A stretch of DNA of 64,000 nt, taken from assembly GCA_036785705.1 (NCBI GenBank), contig JAWUZG010000084.1, positions 16,195,501 to 16,259,500 of the forward strand, read 5' to 3'. A program made the translations under genes and the position numbers. The notes under the pieces are model-generated. The model was not told the origin of the DNA. It saw only the letters and a program-made list of their open reading frames with translations, and did no database searches. Source of the DNA: Acanthornis magna (Eukaryota > Chordata > Aves > Passeriformes > Acanthizidae). Shown here in pieces: positions 36,701 through 48,786 of this stretch (position 1 is the first letter of the stretch; every line of letters starts with the position of its first letter).

Positions 36701-39495
36701 ACCCTGGGGGCTGAACTAAACCCAAGGGGGTCTGCCTGCTCTGGCCTCAGCACTCTGCTCCAGAAAGACATTTCTCTATGGCTGTTTCTGGCAGCAACAA
36801 CCCCACAGCTGGGCCAGAAATGATGGCAAAGGAATGGCTATAGTCATGCTAGATGTGTGGAATTCCCTTTGGCAGACAAAGTCCTTAGGGACTAGTTGTG
36901 AAATATCTCTGTCTCTGTTCTTGATGGCAGGACCTCTGGCCCCAGGTTTTGAATATCATTAAGAGGCTTGGGAGGGGGTTGTTGTTTATTTTTTTATTTT
37001 CCCTACAGAAGCTGTATGCGGTTCTGAAACAGAAATGTTTTGTGTTTGCATTAATATAAATAGTACATATCACCGTGCATAAATGCTATACTGCAATTGA
37101 GTAATTGCTATTCTTTACTTTTCTAGTGGTTACAAAAGGGCATGATTTTTTAGCATTCAGTGATAAGGGGGAGCTGTCTAAATGCAGTGGCACAAATAAG
37201 TAGAACGGGATTTATTATTACCAGAGGCTACTTCTGAGAGTCTGACTGTGATTTTTTTTGTCTTATTTCTTATTTTTTGCAATGTAATGGAGAGCTACTG
37301 AGAGGGACACTGTCTCAAGGTCACTGTAAGAGGAGTAAAGTTCATACTTTGACTGCATATTGCACACATTTGAGCTGGTAGGGACAACAAGCACTCAGAA
37401 TAGTCTCAGCTGACAATCCACTTGACAACACAAACCATAAGCTTTCTTTGCTCTGGGTAGTATTCTTATGGATTTTCTGATTTTGATTGGAATAGCTAGA
37501 CGTGGTGCATCACGCCTTGAGCTGGGATGAGTGCTGGAATTGGCTATTGTTTGAAGTCACCTTTAACAGCTGACACCACCTGGTGGTTTAAAGATCTAAT
37601 CTGTGCACTTCTAGCTTTCTATGAAACTGCCATGGATTATTTATTTTAAGAGGCTGAAGGAAGCCATGGTCAGCCTTGGTTTCTGAAAAATATCCAGCTC
37701 TGAAGACCAGTAATGAGCTAAATCTCCAACTTAAGTTCAAATTTTAAAGCTTTCCAAAGTTTTTAATGACAGACCCCATCATCATATGATTTTTTTTCAG
37801 TGTTTGTGTGTGATTAGCTTTCAATTGGATTCATATAACCTTCCAGCAAAAAGAAAATAACTGAAAAATCATTGTAGATGTCTGTGTCAAAAGAAGTGTA
37901 GAAGAGTAATTTCTCTGTGAATGAAGGAAAATATTCTGAAGTACGCTTAATTATGTACACCACAAAAATACCACCATTATTATTATCAAAGCTCAGTGAA
38001 CAAGTTTATCAAAGACTTGAATACCTCTTGCAAAGCTCAGCAAAGTTGCTTTTAAAATATTCTTGACAAAAGTTTTCTGGAGATAAAAAAAATATATCTG
38101 TTTGAAATTATCTGCTTTGCACCTGTTTTGAATTCTGATTTTATTTATTCATTTGCTTGTTTGTTGCAGAGAGATTTTTTTTGTCTGTTTCTAAATAAAT
38201 CTTAAAAAGAAGGTGCATTAAAATTTTACATTTATAGAATCAATCTAGAGCTACAGAAGTGAGAGTCTAACCTTAAACTTGCTATGTCCCTATTATTTCT
38301 CAGAAAGCATTTTTTAATTTCAAATTATTATCTTAGGTGTGGAAACTTCTTTAGCTTACTGATGTTTGATAATATGTGGCGATGATCTTGTTTTGGGAGC
38401 TTTAAAAAACAAAAAACACCTTTTAATCTCAAGCTAATTAACACATATGAACCACCTCCTCCAGACAGAATCTTGACAGAGGTCACCAGACCCTTCTAGT
38501 TTGTGATAAAACTGAAAAGAATCACATTCAGTTTGGCTTTATTCCTCAGAATTACACATTCAAATTGAAATAGATATTATATATGTGTTTCTGCAAATGT
38601 ATTTTGCACACATTTGTGTGTTCAGATACATATATACACATACTCAATACACTTTTGCTAGTAAAGAGAAAAACATTTGCTTCTGTAATGGAGAAACAGG
38701 AGTGTAACCAGCACTTCACCTGCTCAATTTATGCTTTGATTCTCATAATTACATTTTTACAGCAGCTTGAAATAATGAATGTCAAAAAGGTTATTAAAAA
38801 ACTACCAAGTCTAAGTTTAAATGTCACAGAAAATAAGATTAATTTAATTGCTACATACATTTTGTTTGAAATATTTATTGCTAAATTTTGTTATTTTTAG
38901 AAATCATAGATACAAAACCAGGTCATAAACATATAAATACAAGTAAAGTATCTGACAGAAGTATCAGATCTATACAACTTATAAGGTGATCAGTACAACT
39001 TGAGTGACTAGAAAAATATCACAGAATTTAAGTTAGTTTTGCATAGGAAATCAATATAGTTCACTGGATATTAATATTATTTTGCATTTTGTGTATTAGA
39101 TGCAGGCAAGTCATTTAATGAAAATGATCCAAAAGTGGGAATGGGGAGAGAGAAGAGAACACTTTAGTTTTTTCAAAACTAATTTTTTGTATATTTTACC
39201 CCCTGTTTTTCCAAATTATGAACATTAGGTCTTCTTCTCTCAATTATAGCCATGTATTTGTCAGTGATAAATAGGAAACATAAACTCTGTAAATTTCAGT
39301 GAAGAAAGTTCATTTTCTACACCGTACAAATATTATATTCAATGAACTTAATGAACTGCTGGTAAAATTCAAATTTAATGATTTACATTAGAGATTAATT
39401 TTCCTTACCGTTTCAAAACCTGTTAAACTGGATGAAGTTTTAATAGGAAGCTCTTCGTTGAATTGATACTTCCTACAAAACAGGTAATGGGTTTT
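36701..39495. other. Mostly unique AT-rich sequence, no gene seen
   Basis: A moderately GC-rich shoulder (to about 36800) may continue the CR1 copy before it. Beyond that no gene or transposon is recognised. The 105-codon frame at 38583-38900 (+) is low-complexity and AT-driven, with no family resemblance. Confidence 0.5.
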
Positions 39496-39605
39496 TGTGG
39501 TGGGTTGACCTTCAGTGGTTGCCACATCCACTCTATTACTTTTGCCTCTTTCCAGCTGCAAGCAGATGTATTAAAGATCTAGGCTGACACAAGAGGGAGA
39601 GCTAA
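39496..39605 (+). mobile_element. Degraded LTR 5' fragment
   Basis: The segment opens TGTGGTGGGTTGACC, the start of the common bird LTR group also represented at 3236. A weakly matching CTCTATTACT and CAGCTG block and a GAGGGAGAGCTAATGAC stretch follow in the expected order. Similarity after the first 15 bases is poor, so only the opening motif is strong evidence. No far end or duplication is visible. Confidence 0.45.
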
Positions 39606-42330
39606 TGACTTGCTACAGCCTAATTTGACAGCTTTCCTTTTCTCCATGTATCTCAACTGATCTTTTAAAATAGAAATAAAGTGAAGCAAACTTTCCTTGG
39701 TATTCAATTTAGTATTTTAGCGAAGAGCATTTCAATGAGCTTACAGTTCACAACATGTGTCAATGATTGGTTTCAGCGCCTTGTTTTTATGTATTTTTCT
39801 CTTGCTTGTTGAAGGTTATGCTGTGTTTTCCTCCGGTTTGGGGTTTGTTTTATTAAATTTATTTATTTAGAAAGCCTTAGCCATCCATCATTTTTATACT
39901 ATTTATATACTTTAAAAATTTATCTAGAGATAGATGAGCTCTCAATTTCTGTTTAGAGCTTGTATTTTCAACCAGTACTTCAAAATTTTGAAATTAAACT
40001 GTCACCACTTCTTTGATCTTCTCATGAGAAAAATTTTTGATAAAATTTATCTGAGCTTGCAAATTTTCAGTCTTGTGCATTCTGGAGCTCACAACTGTTT
40101 TCTCTGCATTTTCTATGCTTTCCATGTTTTAATATGTGATTCATGTAAATTATTCAGTCTAAGAGTCTTCATATAAGAGTCTGTGAAAGTCTTGTGTTAA
40201 GCTAATATCAAATGCTTTTGGCAAACTAAGCAAGGGATTGTGGAAATATTGACACATATGGATAGATTTTTATCAATTATACTTTCAGTCCCCTAAAAAT
40301 AAAAATCTGGTGGGAAGAACGCTCTTCTTAAGAATAAATTTTTGTAAAATATGGAAGTAGTTAAAAAAAAAAAAAAAGACAGGTTTTTTTATTAAACATG
40401 ACTTTTCTGCAGGTCATATAACAAGTTAACACAAATAATGAAAATGAAATTAAATACACAGAAAATGTTCAAATATAGTGAGGACTCCCTAACCAGAAAT
40501 GATGGAATTAATATTTCCTGTAGGTTTGGCAGAGATTGTCTTTTGACCTTTACAACACACTAAAACACTTATCTATTCTTTATAGTATTTTTTGAAGTAA
40601 TGGTTCATGTTTTGATGGGGAAAGGACTGTTAGCTGGGTTTTTTTCCCTTCCTCTACATGAACAGAACACAAAAGTAACAATTTTGTACTTTTATATATA
40701 TTATACATTTTTGAATGTAAGATGGTGGAAATACAATAGATCTCAGAGCTCCCTTTAAAATGTTTTTTTAAGCTTGCTTTGAGACAAAACCTAATTCACA
40801 GAACCAAATTTTTAAACCGCACTCTTCCATTCACCTGCTGTCAGCATTTATAAAGGTGCAAAGGACATATAAAAGGTTGCTATTCAGCTTTTGTTCTACA
40901 TAACTTTTTTATTCACATTGTATAATGTTGTAAGAGTGAAAAAACCTGTGAAAATAAACAATAGAACTAAAACATAAATGCTTTTACATTTAGATAAATA
41001 CTTATTCCTTTAATCTAGAGTCAAATGTTTGACCATACTTATAAGGCACCAGAATTTCTATTAGATAAAATGATTGCACTTTTTTAACAGAAAACTTTGA
41101 AAAACAAGTGAGAAAGCTATAGGAATATAAAGATAATTCAGAACGACCTTCTCAGAACATAATTGCAATCCTTTGAGTAAATAAGAGGAAAAGAATTGCC
41201 AAGTTACTCTTGCTCAGTAAAAATGGTTCCGAGAAAGATGTTTTAGGGAAGGAGGAAAAGCAACCTCAACTTTTTAAAATAAATAAAAAACAGTGGTGCT
41301 GTCTATTATTAGGAGTTATGAAATGACTAACCAGCCCCAAAATTTGTAGCATGGTATTTTGTTTAATAATTTCACCTCTTGTTTGCATGCATTTATTTAA
41401 AAACAGCCCTCTTTTGATACAGCATTAGAATAACTCTAGCTGTTATGAAGATATATTTTGAAAAATAACATGTAATTGAAATCAGTGTTGACTCAGTCAA
41501 CCTCTATTAATGCATATGTCAATTAGATAATTTGTTTGCCACATCACTACTTGTTAAAAGGAAGACAGACAGACAGGAAGGAAGGTAGGAAGGAAGGAAT
41601 ACTCTGTAAACTTTGTGGGCTCTTTTAATAAGAGTTTTTTCATCTATATTAAGTAGTTTATTTTCTTTCTTGTGTACTGCTTTTTTTCCTGAGCACTGCT
41701 GATGAGATAATTTTTTACATACTTCTGGTGATTCTAAAATTGTTTTAACAATTTGACTACTTGTCTCTCTGATAACATCTGTAAGGCCTGAATATACAGT
41801 CAGTTGTCCTGGTTGGTCACCAGCAGTAATAAAGTAGGAAAGATGCAATCAGTATACATTTAAAAAAAAAAAATTAAATTTGTTTTCATTGGTACAACAC
41901 TACTGAAATAGATTTTCCTCACTGTAGGCAATGATTGAAAGGTCAAATACTGTAAATCCCAGATCTTTTTAAAAGATCTTGGCTCCTTGTAACTTCCTCA
42001 ACATGATACAATATACTGAAAAAGGCATCTTTAGTGCCAAACTTACCCTAACTAGCTGCAATAAGATTAGGTATCTCTTCCTATGGGTTAGTAAAGTGAA
42101 GGAAACTGAGCATGAGCCCACCTGGCTGTACAGTCACTGTCCTGCTGGGGATTAATTACAGCCTGCGTAGGAATCACAAACCTGCTGGGCCACAGGGATA
42201 CCTCTGAGTGCAGCATGCAGCAGCATGGGGGATAGAAACCTGTTGGCTGCTACTCCAGAAAAGCACGGGGGATTTGATAAAATAGTTTCAGGTTTGGATT
42301 TACCATTTTCTGATATCCACCTTTGCATGA
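39606..42330. other. AT-rich unique sequence, no gene seen
   Basis: No gene is supported. A GACA/GGAA simple repeat lies at 41559-41600. The 109-codon minus frame (41519-41848) runs through that repeat and resembles no family I know. Confidence 0.55.
41559..41600. repeat. GACA / GGAA simple repeat
   Basis: Tandem GACA units pass into GGAA units (GGAAGGAAGGTAGGAAGGAA). It is a purine-rich tetranucleotide microsatellite with few interruptions. Confidence 0.85.
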
Positions 42331-42335
42331 AGCTG
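42331..42335. repeat. Target-site duplication, left copy
   Basis: AGCTG lies directly before the TG of the LTR at 42336 and is repeated exactly at 42923-42927 after its CA end. Confidence 0.85.
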
Positions 42336-42922
42336 TGTCATGGCTTAAGCCCAGGCAGACACCAAGCCCCACGGCTGCTCCCTCACCGCCCACCAGCAGG
42401 ATCAGGGAGAGAACCACAAGGGAAAACCAGGAAAACTCTTGGGTTGAGATAAAGGCAGTTTAATAGGGGAAGCAAAAGCCACACACACAAGCAAAGCAAA
42501 ACAAGGAATTAGTTCACTGCCTCCCATGGGCAGGGAGGTGTTCAGCCATCCCCAGGAGAGCAGGGCCCCACCATGTGCAGAGGTTACTTGGGAATACAAA
42601 TGATATCACTCCAAACTCCCCTTTTCTTCTTCTTCTCCCCTCTTGATATGCTGAGCATGATGTCATATGGCCTAGAATGTCTCTTTGCTCAGCTGGTCAC
42701 CTGTCCCGGCTGTGTCTCCTCCCAGCCTCCCATGCACCCCCAACTCCCTCAACTCTGTGGCATTACCAAAAGCAGAAAAGCTCTCAGCTCTGTGTGAGCC
42801 CTGCTCAGCAATAATAAAAACATCTCTGTGTTATCAACCCTGTGTTCAGCACAAATCCAAAACACAACCCCATACCAGTCACTGCAAAGGAAATTAACTC
42901 TACCCCTCATGAAACCAGCACA
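42336..42922 (+). mobile_element. Solo LTR, ERVL-like, with 5-bp target duplication
   Basis: This complete 587-bp LTR begins TGTCATGGCTTAAG and ends ACCAGCACA. It is flanked on both sides by AGCTG, a perfect 5-bp duplication. A 5-bp duplication fits class III (ERVL-type) elements better than ERV1 (4 bp) or ERVK (6 bp); that rule is established knowledge. Internal landmarks are GGTTGAGATAA with CAGTTTAATA, AAGCAAAAGCC, an AATAAA signal at 42813-42818, and the ending block GTGTTCAGCACAAATCC. The order matches a very common songbird LTR as I remember it. No gag, pol or second LTR is present, so this is the scar of homologous recombination between two LTRs. Overlapping frames (75, 65, 74, 70 and 111 codons on both strands) are shadows. 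The LTR is related to the fragment at 3236-3376. Confidence 0.88.
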
Positions 42923-42927
42923 AGCTG
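42923..42927. repeat. Target-site duplication, right copy
   Basis: AGCTG directly follows the CA end of the LTR and is identical to 42331-42335. Confidence 0.85.
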
Positions 42928-43629
42928 CTACACTGCCTCTGCTATGAAGACCCCCGGAATTCTCACGCACATGAATAGAGGTGTCAAGGTCAAAATTTGT
43001 CCTATAAATAGATACAGAGCTGGCAGAGTGCTTGCTGATAACAGAAGGTAGGCTTTTCATGATACTCATGTTTGAAAGTCCCACTGTCCTACTTTGGAAA
43101 TTTTCTATCTGAATTTCCTTCAGCTAGGAGAGTTAAATTGATAGTATGATAACTGGTTGTTTTCTGATTTCTCTTAATATAAATCTTAATATTAAGTAGG
43201 TTAATCACCACAAGTATAAATTACTAGCTTGAAATAATCATAGCAATAAAAGTAATAACAAAAAGAATTGTTGACAAGGTGCTTAGTAAATATTCTGCCG
43301 TTTTCAAGGAAGTGAGCTGGCTGTGGCTATTCCAATAGCTGCAGTTTAGAGCACATTGGGCTGGAACTGGAAATGGTCCTGGATGCTCTTCCATCCAACA
43401 AATTTGGAATACTGGGGTGTCCACATGTTTTTTAAAATTAGTCTTCTCATGACAGAATTTGGAAGAGGTTTTAATTTTCACTGGCAGTTTGGAGTATTTC
43501 ACAGAACTAGAAGTCGCCTAAGGAAGACATTGATTCCTAGAAAAGTTAATAATATGTAATTAGGGAAACGGCAAATGGGGGATAATTTGTCAGCTACAGT
43601 ATTTTCACAAATGATATCTGTAAATAAAA
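42928..43629. other. Unique sequence, no gene seen
   Basis: No transposon or gene is recognised. A 92-codon minus frame (43224-43502) has no similarity known to me. Confidence 0.5.
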
Positions 43630-43780
43630 AGGAGTCGCCTGACACGGTTTAAAAGGCACTTGAACAATGCTTTTTGTAATATGATTAATTTTTGCTCAAC
43701 CATGAAGTGGTCAGGCAGTTGAACTAGATGATAGTTGTAGGTCCCTTACAACTGAAATATTTTAATCTATATTACTTGCT
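43630..43780 (+). mobile_element. CR1 LINE 3' fragment
   Basis: The strongest part reads GTGGTCAGGCAGTTGAACTA, GATGATAGTTGTAGGTCCC, TTACAACTGAAATATT. This matches the CR1 tail whose usual form is TTGGACTAGATGATCGTTGTA followed by GGTCCCTTCCAACTGAA and TATTCTA-type units. The left part (GCCTGACACGGTTTAAAAGG) is more diverged. It is a different tail subtype from the CR1 copies at 18779 and 35855, so it is a separate insertion. Confidence 0.75.
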
Positions 43781-46700
43781 TCAATACAATTTGGTGTGAT
43801 TGAGTTCTACACTATATCTTACCTTTTTATATATACTATTATTTATTCTAATTCTAATTTTTCAAGGAACAGTATAATTTACAGTGATTACCTTTTTACC
43901 ATTTTGGTTTTCTTTAATTTCTGTGGAAAGAACCTCATTCTGCATTTAACCATGTGTAGATGTCTTCTTTCACAGACTTCCTCTGTACTGACACAGCAGA
44001 ATTGAAATCTTCATTTGCTTTTTTTCAACAGAGCTAAATATCACGGAATGAGATTGTTAGAGATAGAAGCCAGTCTACATAAAGTTCTGCTCCAAAATCT
44101 TTTTCAGATGACCCTCACAAATTTCAGCCTGTGAGGTTTCCATTGATTCACTGAAAGACAATACTGCAGACTGTTAAAAGTCACCGCAAGAAATGAAGGA
44201 TTTTATGTGCTTTGTAGATTGCCTTCTAAAATTGTATGTGTGTGTACCTAAATCAAAAGATGGTCTTCTCTAATGATAATCAGATGGTTTTCTTTAGCTT
44301 TATCAGAAGCCAAAATAGAGATATTAATTTTAACCACCAATTAATATGCTAACCATTTGTCAGGAAGACCTAATGACCTAATCATTAGACCATAATTCTT
44401 TAATTTATCACCTCATTCCCTGCAGCTGTTCACTGCAGTGGTGCAGTCTGCTAGCAAGACACACCCAGACTGCTGCCAGAGGCCCTGGGCCAGGCACCAC
44501 AGAGCTCACAGGCAGAGGACACTGTCCTCCAGACATTTCTCTAACACTTTTAAGAATTTTTTGCCTGTGTGTAGTAGAAGGCTCCTTATTTCCTTATATT
44601 TACACAGTGGTTTGCAGTGCTAGGATTTAAAACCATTTCATATTTACAAGGAACCCACTTAGCGAGACACATTGTGCAGCTGCATTTTACAGACTTAGAG
44701 TCAAAACAAAACCCAAGTGTCCTCTGTCATATCTGTACACAAATTATGATCCAGATTCTATTTCCTAAACTCCAATAACTCTTTCTGCTCCATTTTAGAG
44801 TTTATTGTGATGAGGTAATAACTGTTTATGGTTCAAGGACAGAAAACTGGTGCTCTTGTTAATTTTACTGAAGTGATCTATAAAACCTAACTGGTTGTGG
44901 GCATTACTGGGTTGACAAAACATATTTGACAGTATTAATATTCTTTTAATGCAGATACTATACGCTTGAGTAGTGTCCTAATTATTAAGCAAGATAAAAT
45001 ACACACCAGCAAAAATATTTTTTAATTAATTTTTTTATGATTATTGATTTGCAGTTAAATCAACAAATGAAAGAAATGTCTATCAAGAGCTATTAAACAC
45101 AAAGTTGGAGCTCTTTGACATCAGTTTGACATCAGATATTAAATGCCAAATTACTGGAAGTCTTACAGTATAAATTTCTCAGTTCTGATACTTTTTCCCT
45201 AGGAATTCACAACTGTCTATTTTCAGAAACAAGATACTAGGCTGAATGGATTATGAATAGCTGTTCCTTACATACTTTGGCAGAATAAATCAGTCTTAAA
45301 GAGAAAATTTTAAGCATATCTAAAATGCAACCTTCCTCACCATGAGTTAGGCAATTGATACAATAAAAGAAAGCTACTGCTTAGTTTGAATCTACAGAAG
45401 AACATAAGTAAATATGAGTTTTTTTTAATTAACTCAGCCTGAGATTTAATCAGTATATTGGATTAAAAAAATTCTTTGTCAAACACACGAACAATACAAA
45501 CAGGAAAAAAAAAAAGAAAGAAAAAAGTCTTTTCTGTCCTTATCACTCCCAATTTTTAAAATAGTATGAATATTAAATTGCAGAGTTGTCAGCTTCTGGT
45601 GTACTCAATAGTCATATTTTACAAGTGAGAACATTGCAGAACAAACTCAGCCTCGTTCCATTCAATAGTGGTGGTGATGATGGAGTGTGTTTATATTCTT
45701 TCCCTGTACATTCAACATTGCATCTCTGACAAATGTGAGCATCCCAGAGGGCATGCAGCTCTTGTAGACTTGCTGTGATTTTCCACATGTCCTAGAGCAG
45801 TAATACTCTAAATATTATGTGAAGCATTCATCAAGATACAGAATTGAATAATATAGGGGAGGCTATGGGATAGGAGTTGAAGGATATAGATTCTTGGGTA
45901 TGTCTGAATGATAGCATTTATATGAACATCGTGTGGCATAGGTATAAAGTGTTTATTAAGTCCTGAATGCTGCTGTAACTTAAGCTGTAGTTTCGTTCCC
46001 CATTCCCAGCAAACAATTTGCTTACTCTTGATATGGCATTCTGTTTCTTTGCAATTTTTTTCAAATGTCATTTAAAATTTGCAGGCATTGTCTCACTGAC
46101 CTTTAGGTACTATTCACTTTTTTAATTAGGAAACTACAGAGATTCAAATGGCAAAACCAAGGCCACATGAAATGAAAAACTCAATTATCCCTTTAATGTT
46201 GAAGTCGTATTTAGATATCATTGCAGAACAGACCGTATCATCTATGTATTGGACACATGCATATAAAAAAATATGAATTTAAAGAATTTAAATGTAGCAA
46301 AATAGATTATCACTTTCATGCTATCATTAGTATGGTGAAAGACTACTGTTAGAACACTTAAAACAGGAAGTGCCATCTGAATTTGACACTGACGGTGATG
46401 CTTTGCAAATCAATCTCCACTACCCAACTGATTAAGCTTTAGCAAGTCCAAACTTCTTTTCTGATTAATTCAGCTCTCTTGATGAAGTAATTTGCATTGT
46501 ATTGAAATTTTACTTTTTTATTGTATCTTCTAAGATTTATTCTATGTTTATTAAGACTGAAAATCTGAAGTCATCATGATTGTCTTTTGCAGTGCTGTAA
46601 GCATATAGTTTCATAAGGAGATAGAATTTTTTAAATTTTTTTCCCTTTGGTTTTATGATTTGATGATTTATATTTCAAAAACCCTGCTAGAATACCCGTA

Positions 46701-47590
46701 TTCCTTTCCTCTAGCTGTTCTGCTTTTCAAAATGCACACTATCACCTATACTTGCCACCTTTAAAAATGTAAAAACATAATTTTAATTCCTGTAAACAAA
46801 AGTGAGTTTACACTTTGAAATGTAAAAATCACAAGGTCTTTCAACAAATGTTGGTTAAGAACAGCTGAATAGTGTATTTCTGAACACCATTTCCTTTCAC
46901 TAGTCAAGTACTTAAAAGTAAACATGTGAAAATAATAGTTTGAAAATACTAGTTTGAAAATATTTGTTAAGTATTTGGTTAGCTTATTCCTGGAACAATT
47001 TAATGTTTAACTACTGTTATTTTTTTCTTCTTTGTTCTTTGATCCCAAACAGGCATGAAACATGGGATTTGTTTTGTCTAGTTTCAAATGTCTTGAAGAT
47101 TGTCTCAATCTAAGCTAGTTGTATAAGCTCTCATTATTGAGAGAACTAGACATTGTAGGCAGACAATTTGTCTAAGCTGTCTTAGATGCTCATCTTCAAT
47201 GAGATGAATCACTCCCTAAAGGTGTTTATTTCTCTCCATTGACTATAAAGGAAGACTAGATGACTAGTTTAGATGACAACTTTTAGTTGTCTGATGTTTA
47301 CTGAGACAGATCCAACACAAAGTGCCCTGAAGCATTCTGGTTTATGAGGCGCTGGAGTATTACTTCTTAGAATACCAGATTTCCAACAAAAATAGTCTAC
47401 ATTTCCTGAGACAGACCAACGTCCCCCTGCATTCCTTAAAAATTAATTTTTAGAATTAAAAAAAAAAAAAAACCCAACACAAAATTACTTATTAATGGCT
47501 TGACACAAAAGGAAAATTTTGCCCAAGAGTTTGGATTCAGTGTCCTTAAGCCATATTGTAGAGAAATAAGTTATGTAAATAGATAAAATG

Positions 47591-47632
47591 CATATATTAT
47601 AAGAATACTGTCATATATTATAAGAATACTGT
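47591..47632. repeat. 21-bp perfect tandem duplication
   Basis: The unit CATATATTATAAGAATACTG plus T occurs twice without mismatch (47591-47611 and 47612-47632), then the first five bases recur. A perfect pair suggests a recent slippage event. Confidence 0.92.
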
Positions 47633-48104
47633 CATATTTTCCTGATGATAGTCTCCTTTTGGCACAGGGTTATGATAATACTGAATAGATCAAAACTGCC
47701 TTACTGATTTATTATTTGCCACCAACTCACAATCTTAGCTTTCAGTCAGCTGCAAATCACCTTGTTATATACACCTTTTAAAGTTCACACCTCCTCTTTC
47801 CTGTGAAGGTGCTGGGATATAATATACATCCATAGGAGTAACCATCAACCAAAAATTCATTATTTTTGTCAGTGTTACGAGGTTTAAATATTTCTACTGT
47901 AAGTTCTTATAATTGAGGTAATATTGTCATGGACAATATTGGAGTAGTGCTGCTCATCCAGTGCTGGCATGAGGCAATTTGAAGACACGTAACAAGTGTC
48001 TCTGGCAGAACACAGACTTCAGGATGTATACAGGAAATGCTGGAGGGCTGACAGAACTCAAAGAGTTGTTGCAAAGGGCCACCAAACTGAAATTTCAAGC
48101 TTTG

Positions 48105-48208
48105 TTTAAAAAAACCCCAAAACAACAACCACACAAAACATGATCAACCAAACAAATACAGAAAAAGGTCAAATGAAAAGAAAACAAAACAAAACAAAAC
48201 AAAACCCA
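48105..48208. repeat. A/C-rich low-complexity tract
   Basis: A-runs with interspersed C, including AACAACAACC and a (AAAAC)n stretch at about 48182-48205. It is simple sequence and not linked to a recognisable transposon tail. Confidence 0.8.
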
Positions 48209-48577
48209 GCCTCTTGACTGGTTGTTTTTATTTAACAGGATTCATATCAGCCTATGTTTGCCGTAATTTTTCAGGTATCAACTGTCACCTTCTAGCCAGA
48301 ATAAATTAAACCACGTGAACTGGTTTATTTGACAGAATTATTTCATTATTCCAGATTCTAGGTCAAATCAGCTTTATCTGGTGGTCCAGTAACAGAGACT
48401 GATACAGTATTATTAGCAATTTCAGATATGAATAAAGGCAAAATCACATCCTTAAATTTATCTTCTTTGGGTGTAGAAGACTAGTCCACATCAATATTTG
48501 TCATTTGACTCATAACAGTGTTAATAAACGCTTCTCCCTTTGCACAGATACCTAAGAATGAGCTAAGGAAAATAAGG

Positions 48578-48786
48578 CTTTCCTCACGAGTGGCATTCCT
48601 CAGGGATCAGCACTGGGACCGGCGCATTATGATCTTTGTCACTGCCATGGACCTTGGGACTGAGTGCGTCCCCAGCAAGTTTGCTGACCCTGAGCTGTGT
48701 GGGGTGCTCTACCTGCTGGGAGGAAGGAATGTCATCCAGAGACCAAGGTAGGCCTGAGAGTTGGGACCATGGGAACCTCTTGAAGT
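48578..48786 (+). mobile_element. CR1 ORF2 fragment, reverse transcriptase core
   Basis: A frame open from 48518 to 48751 contains TECVPSKFADPELCGVL followed by GGRNVIQRP. This aligns with the CR1 reverse-transcriptase segment of the form IECTLSKFADDTKLCG, then GRDAIQRDL. The catalytic box (FADD in CR1, the YXDD box of reverse transcriptases) is damaged: it reads FADPE and has lost the second aspartate, apparently with a short in-frame deletion. The nucleotide sequence before it (CCTCAGGGATCAGCACTGGG) matches the usual PQGSVLGP stretch in a shifted frame, so there is also a frameshift. Similarity continues past the stop to about 48786. This is a small dead piece lacking both the 5' and 3' parts of the element. 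Confidence 0.82.

Larger units (their letters stand above)
43781..48577. other. AT-rich unique sequence, no gene seen
   Basis: No gene is supported. A 21-bp tandem duplication is at 47591-47632 and an A/C-rich tract at 48105-48208. Other frames are below 90 codons without similarity. Confidence 0.55.

Noticed and set aside
37491..37585. Possible old SINE (CTAGACGTGGTGCATCACGC segment)
   Set aside because: The first bases look tRNA- or SINE-like, but no A/B box pair or continuing similarity could be followed.
42225..43084. Cluster of frames on both strands up to 111 codons
   Set aside because: Most of the span is the solo LTR, which explains the openness; no gag or pol motif is present.
44660..44740. 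Possible second MIR fragment (CATTTTACAGACTTAGAG)
   Set aside because: Only one short block resembles MIR; flanking blocks do not match in order, unlike at 50655-50810.
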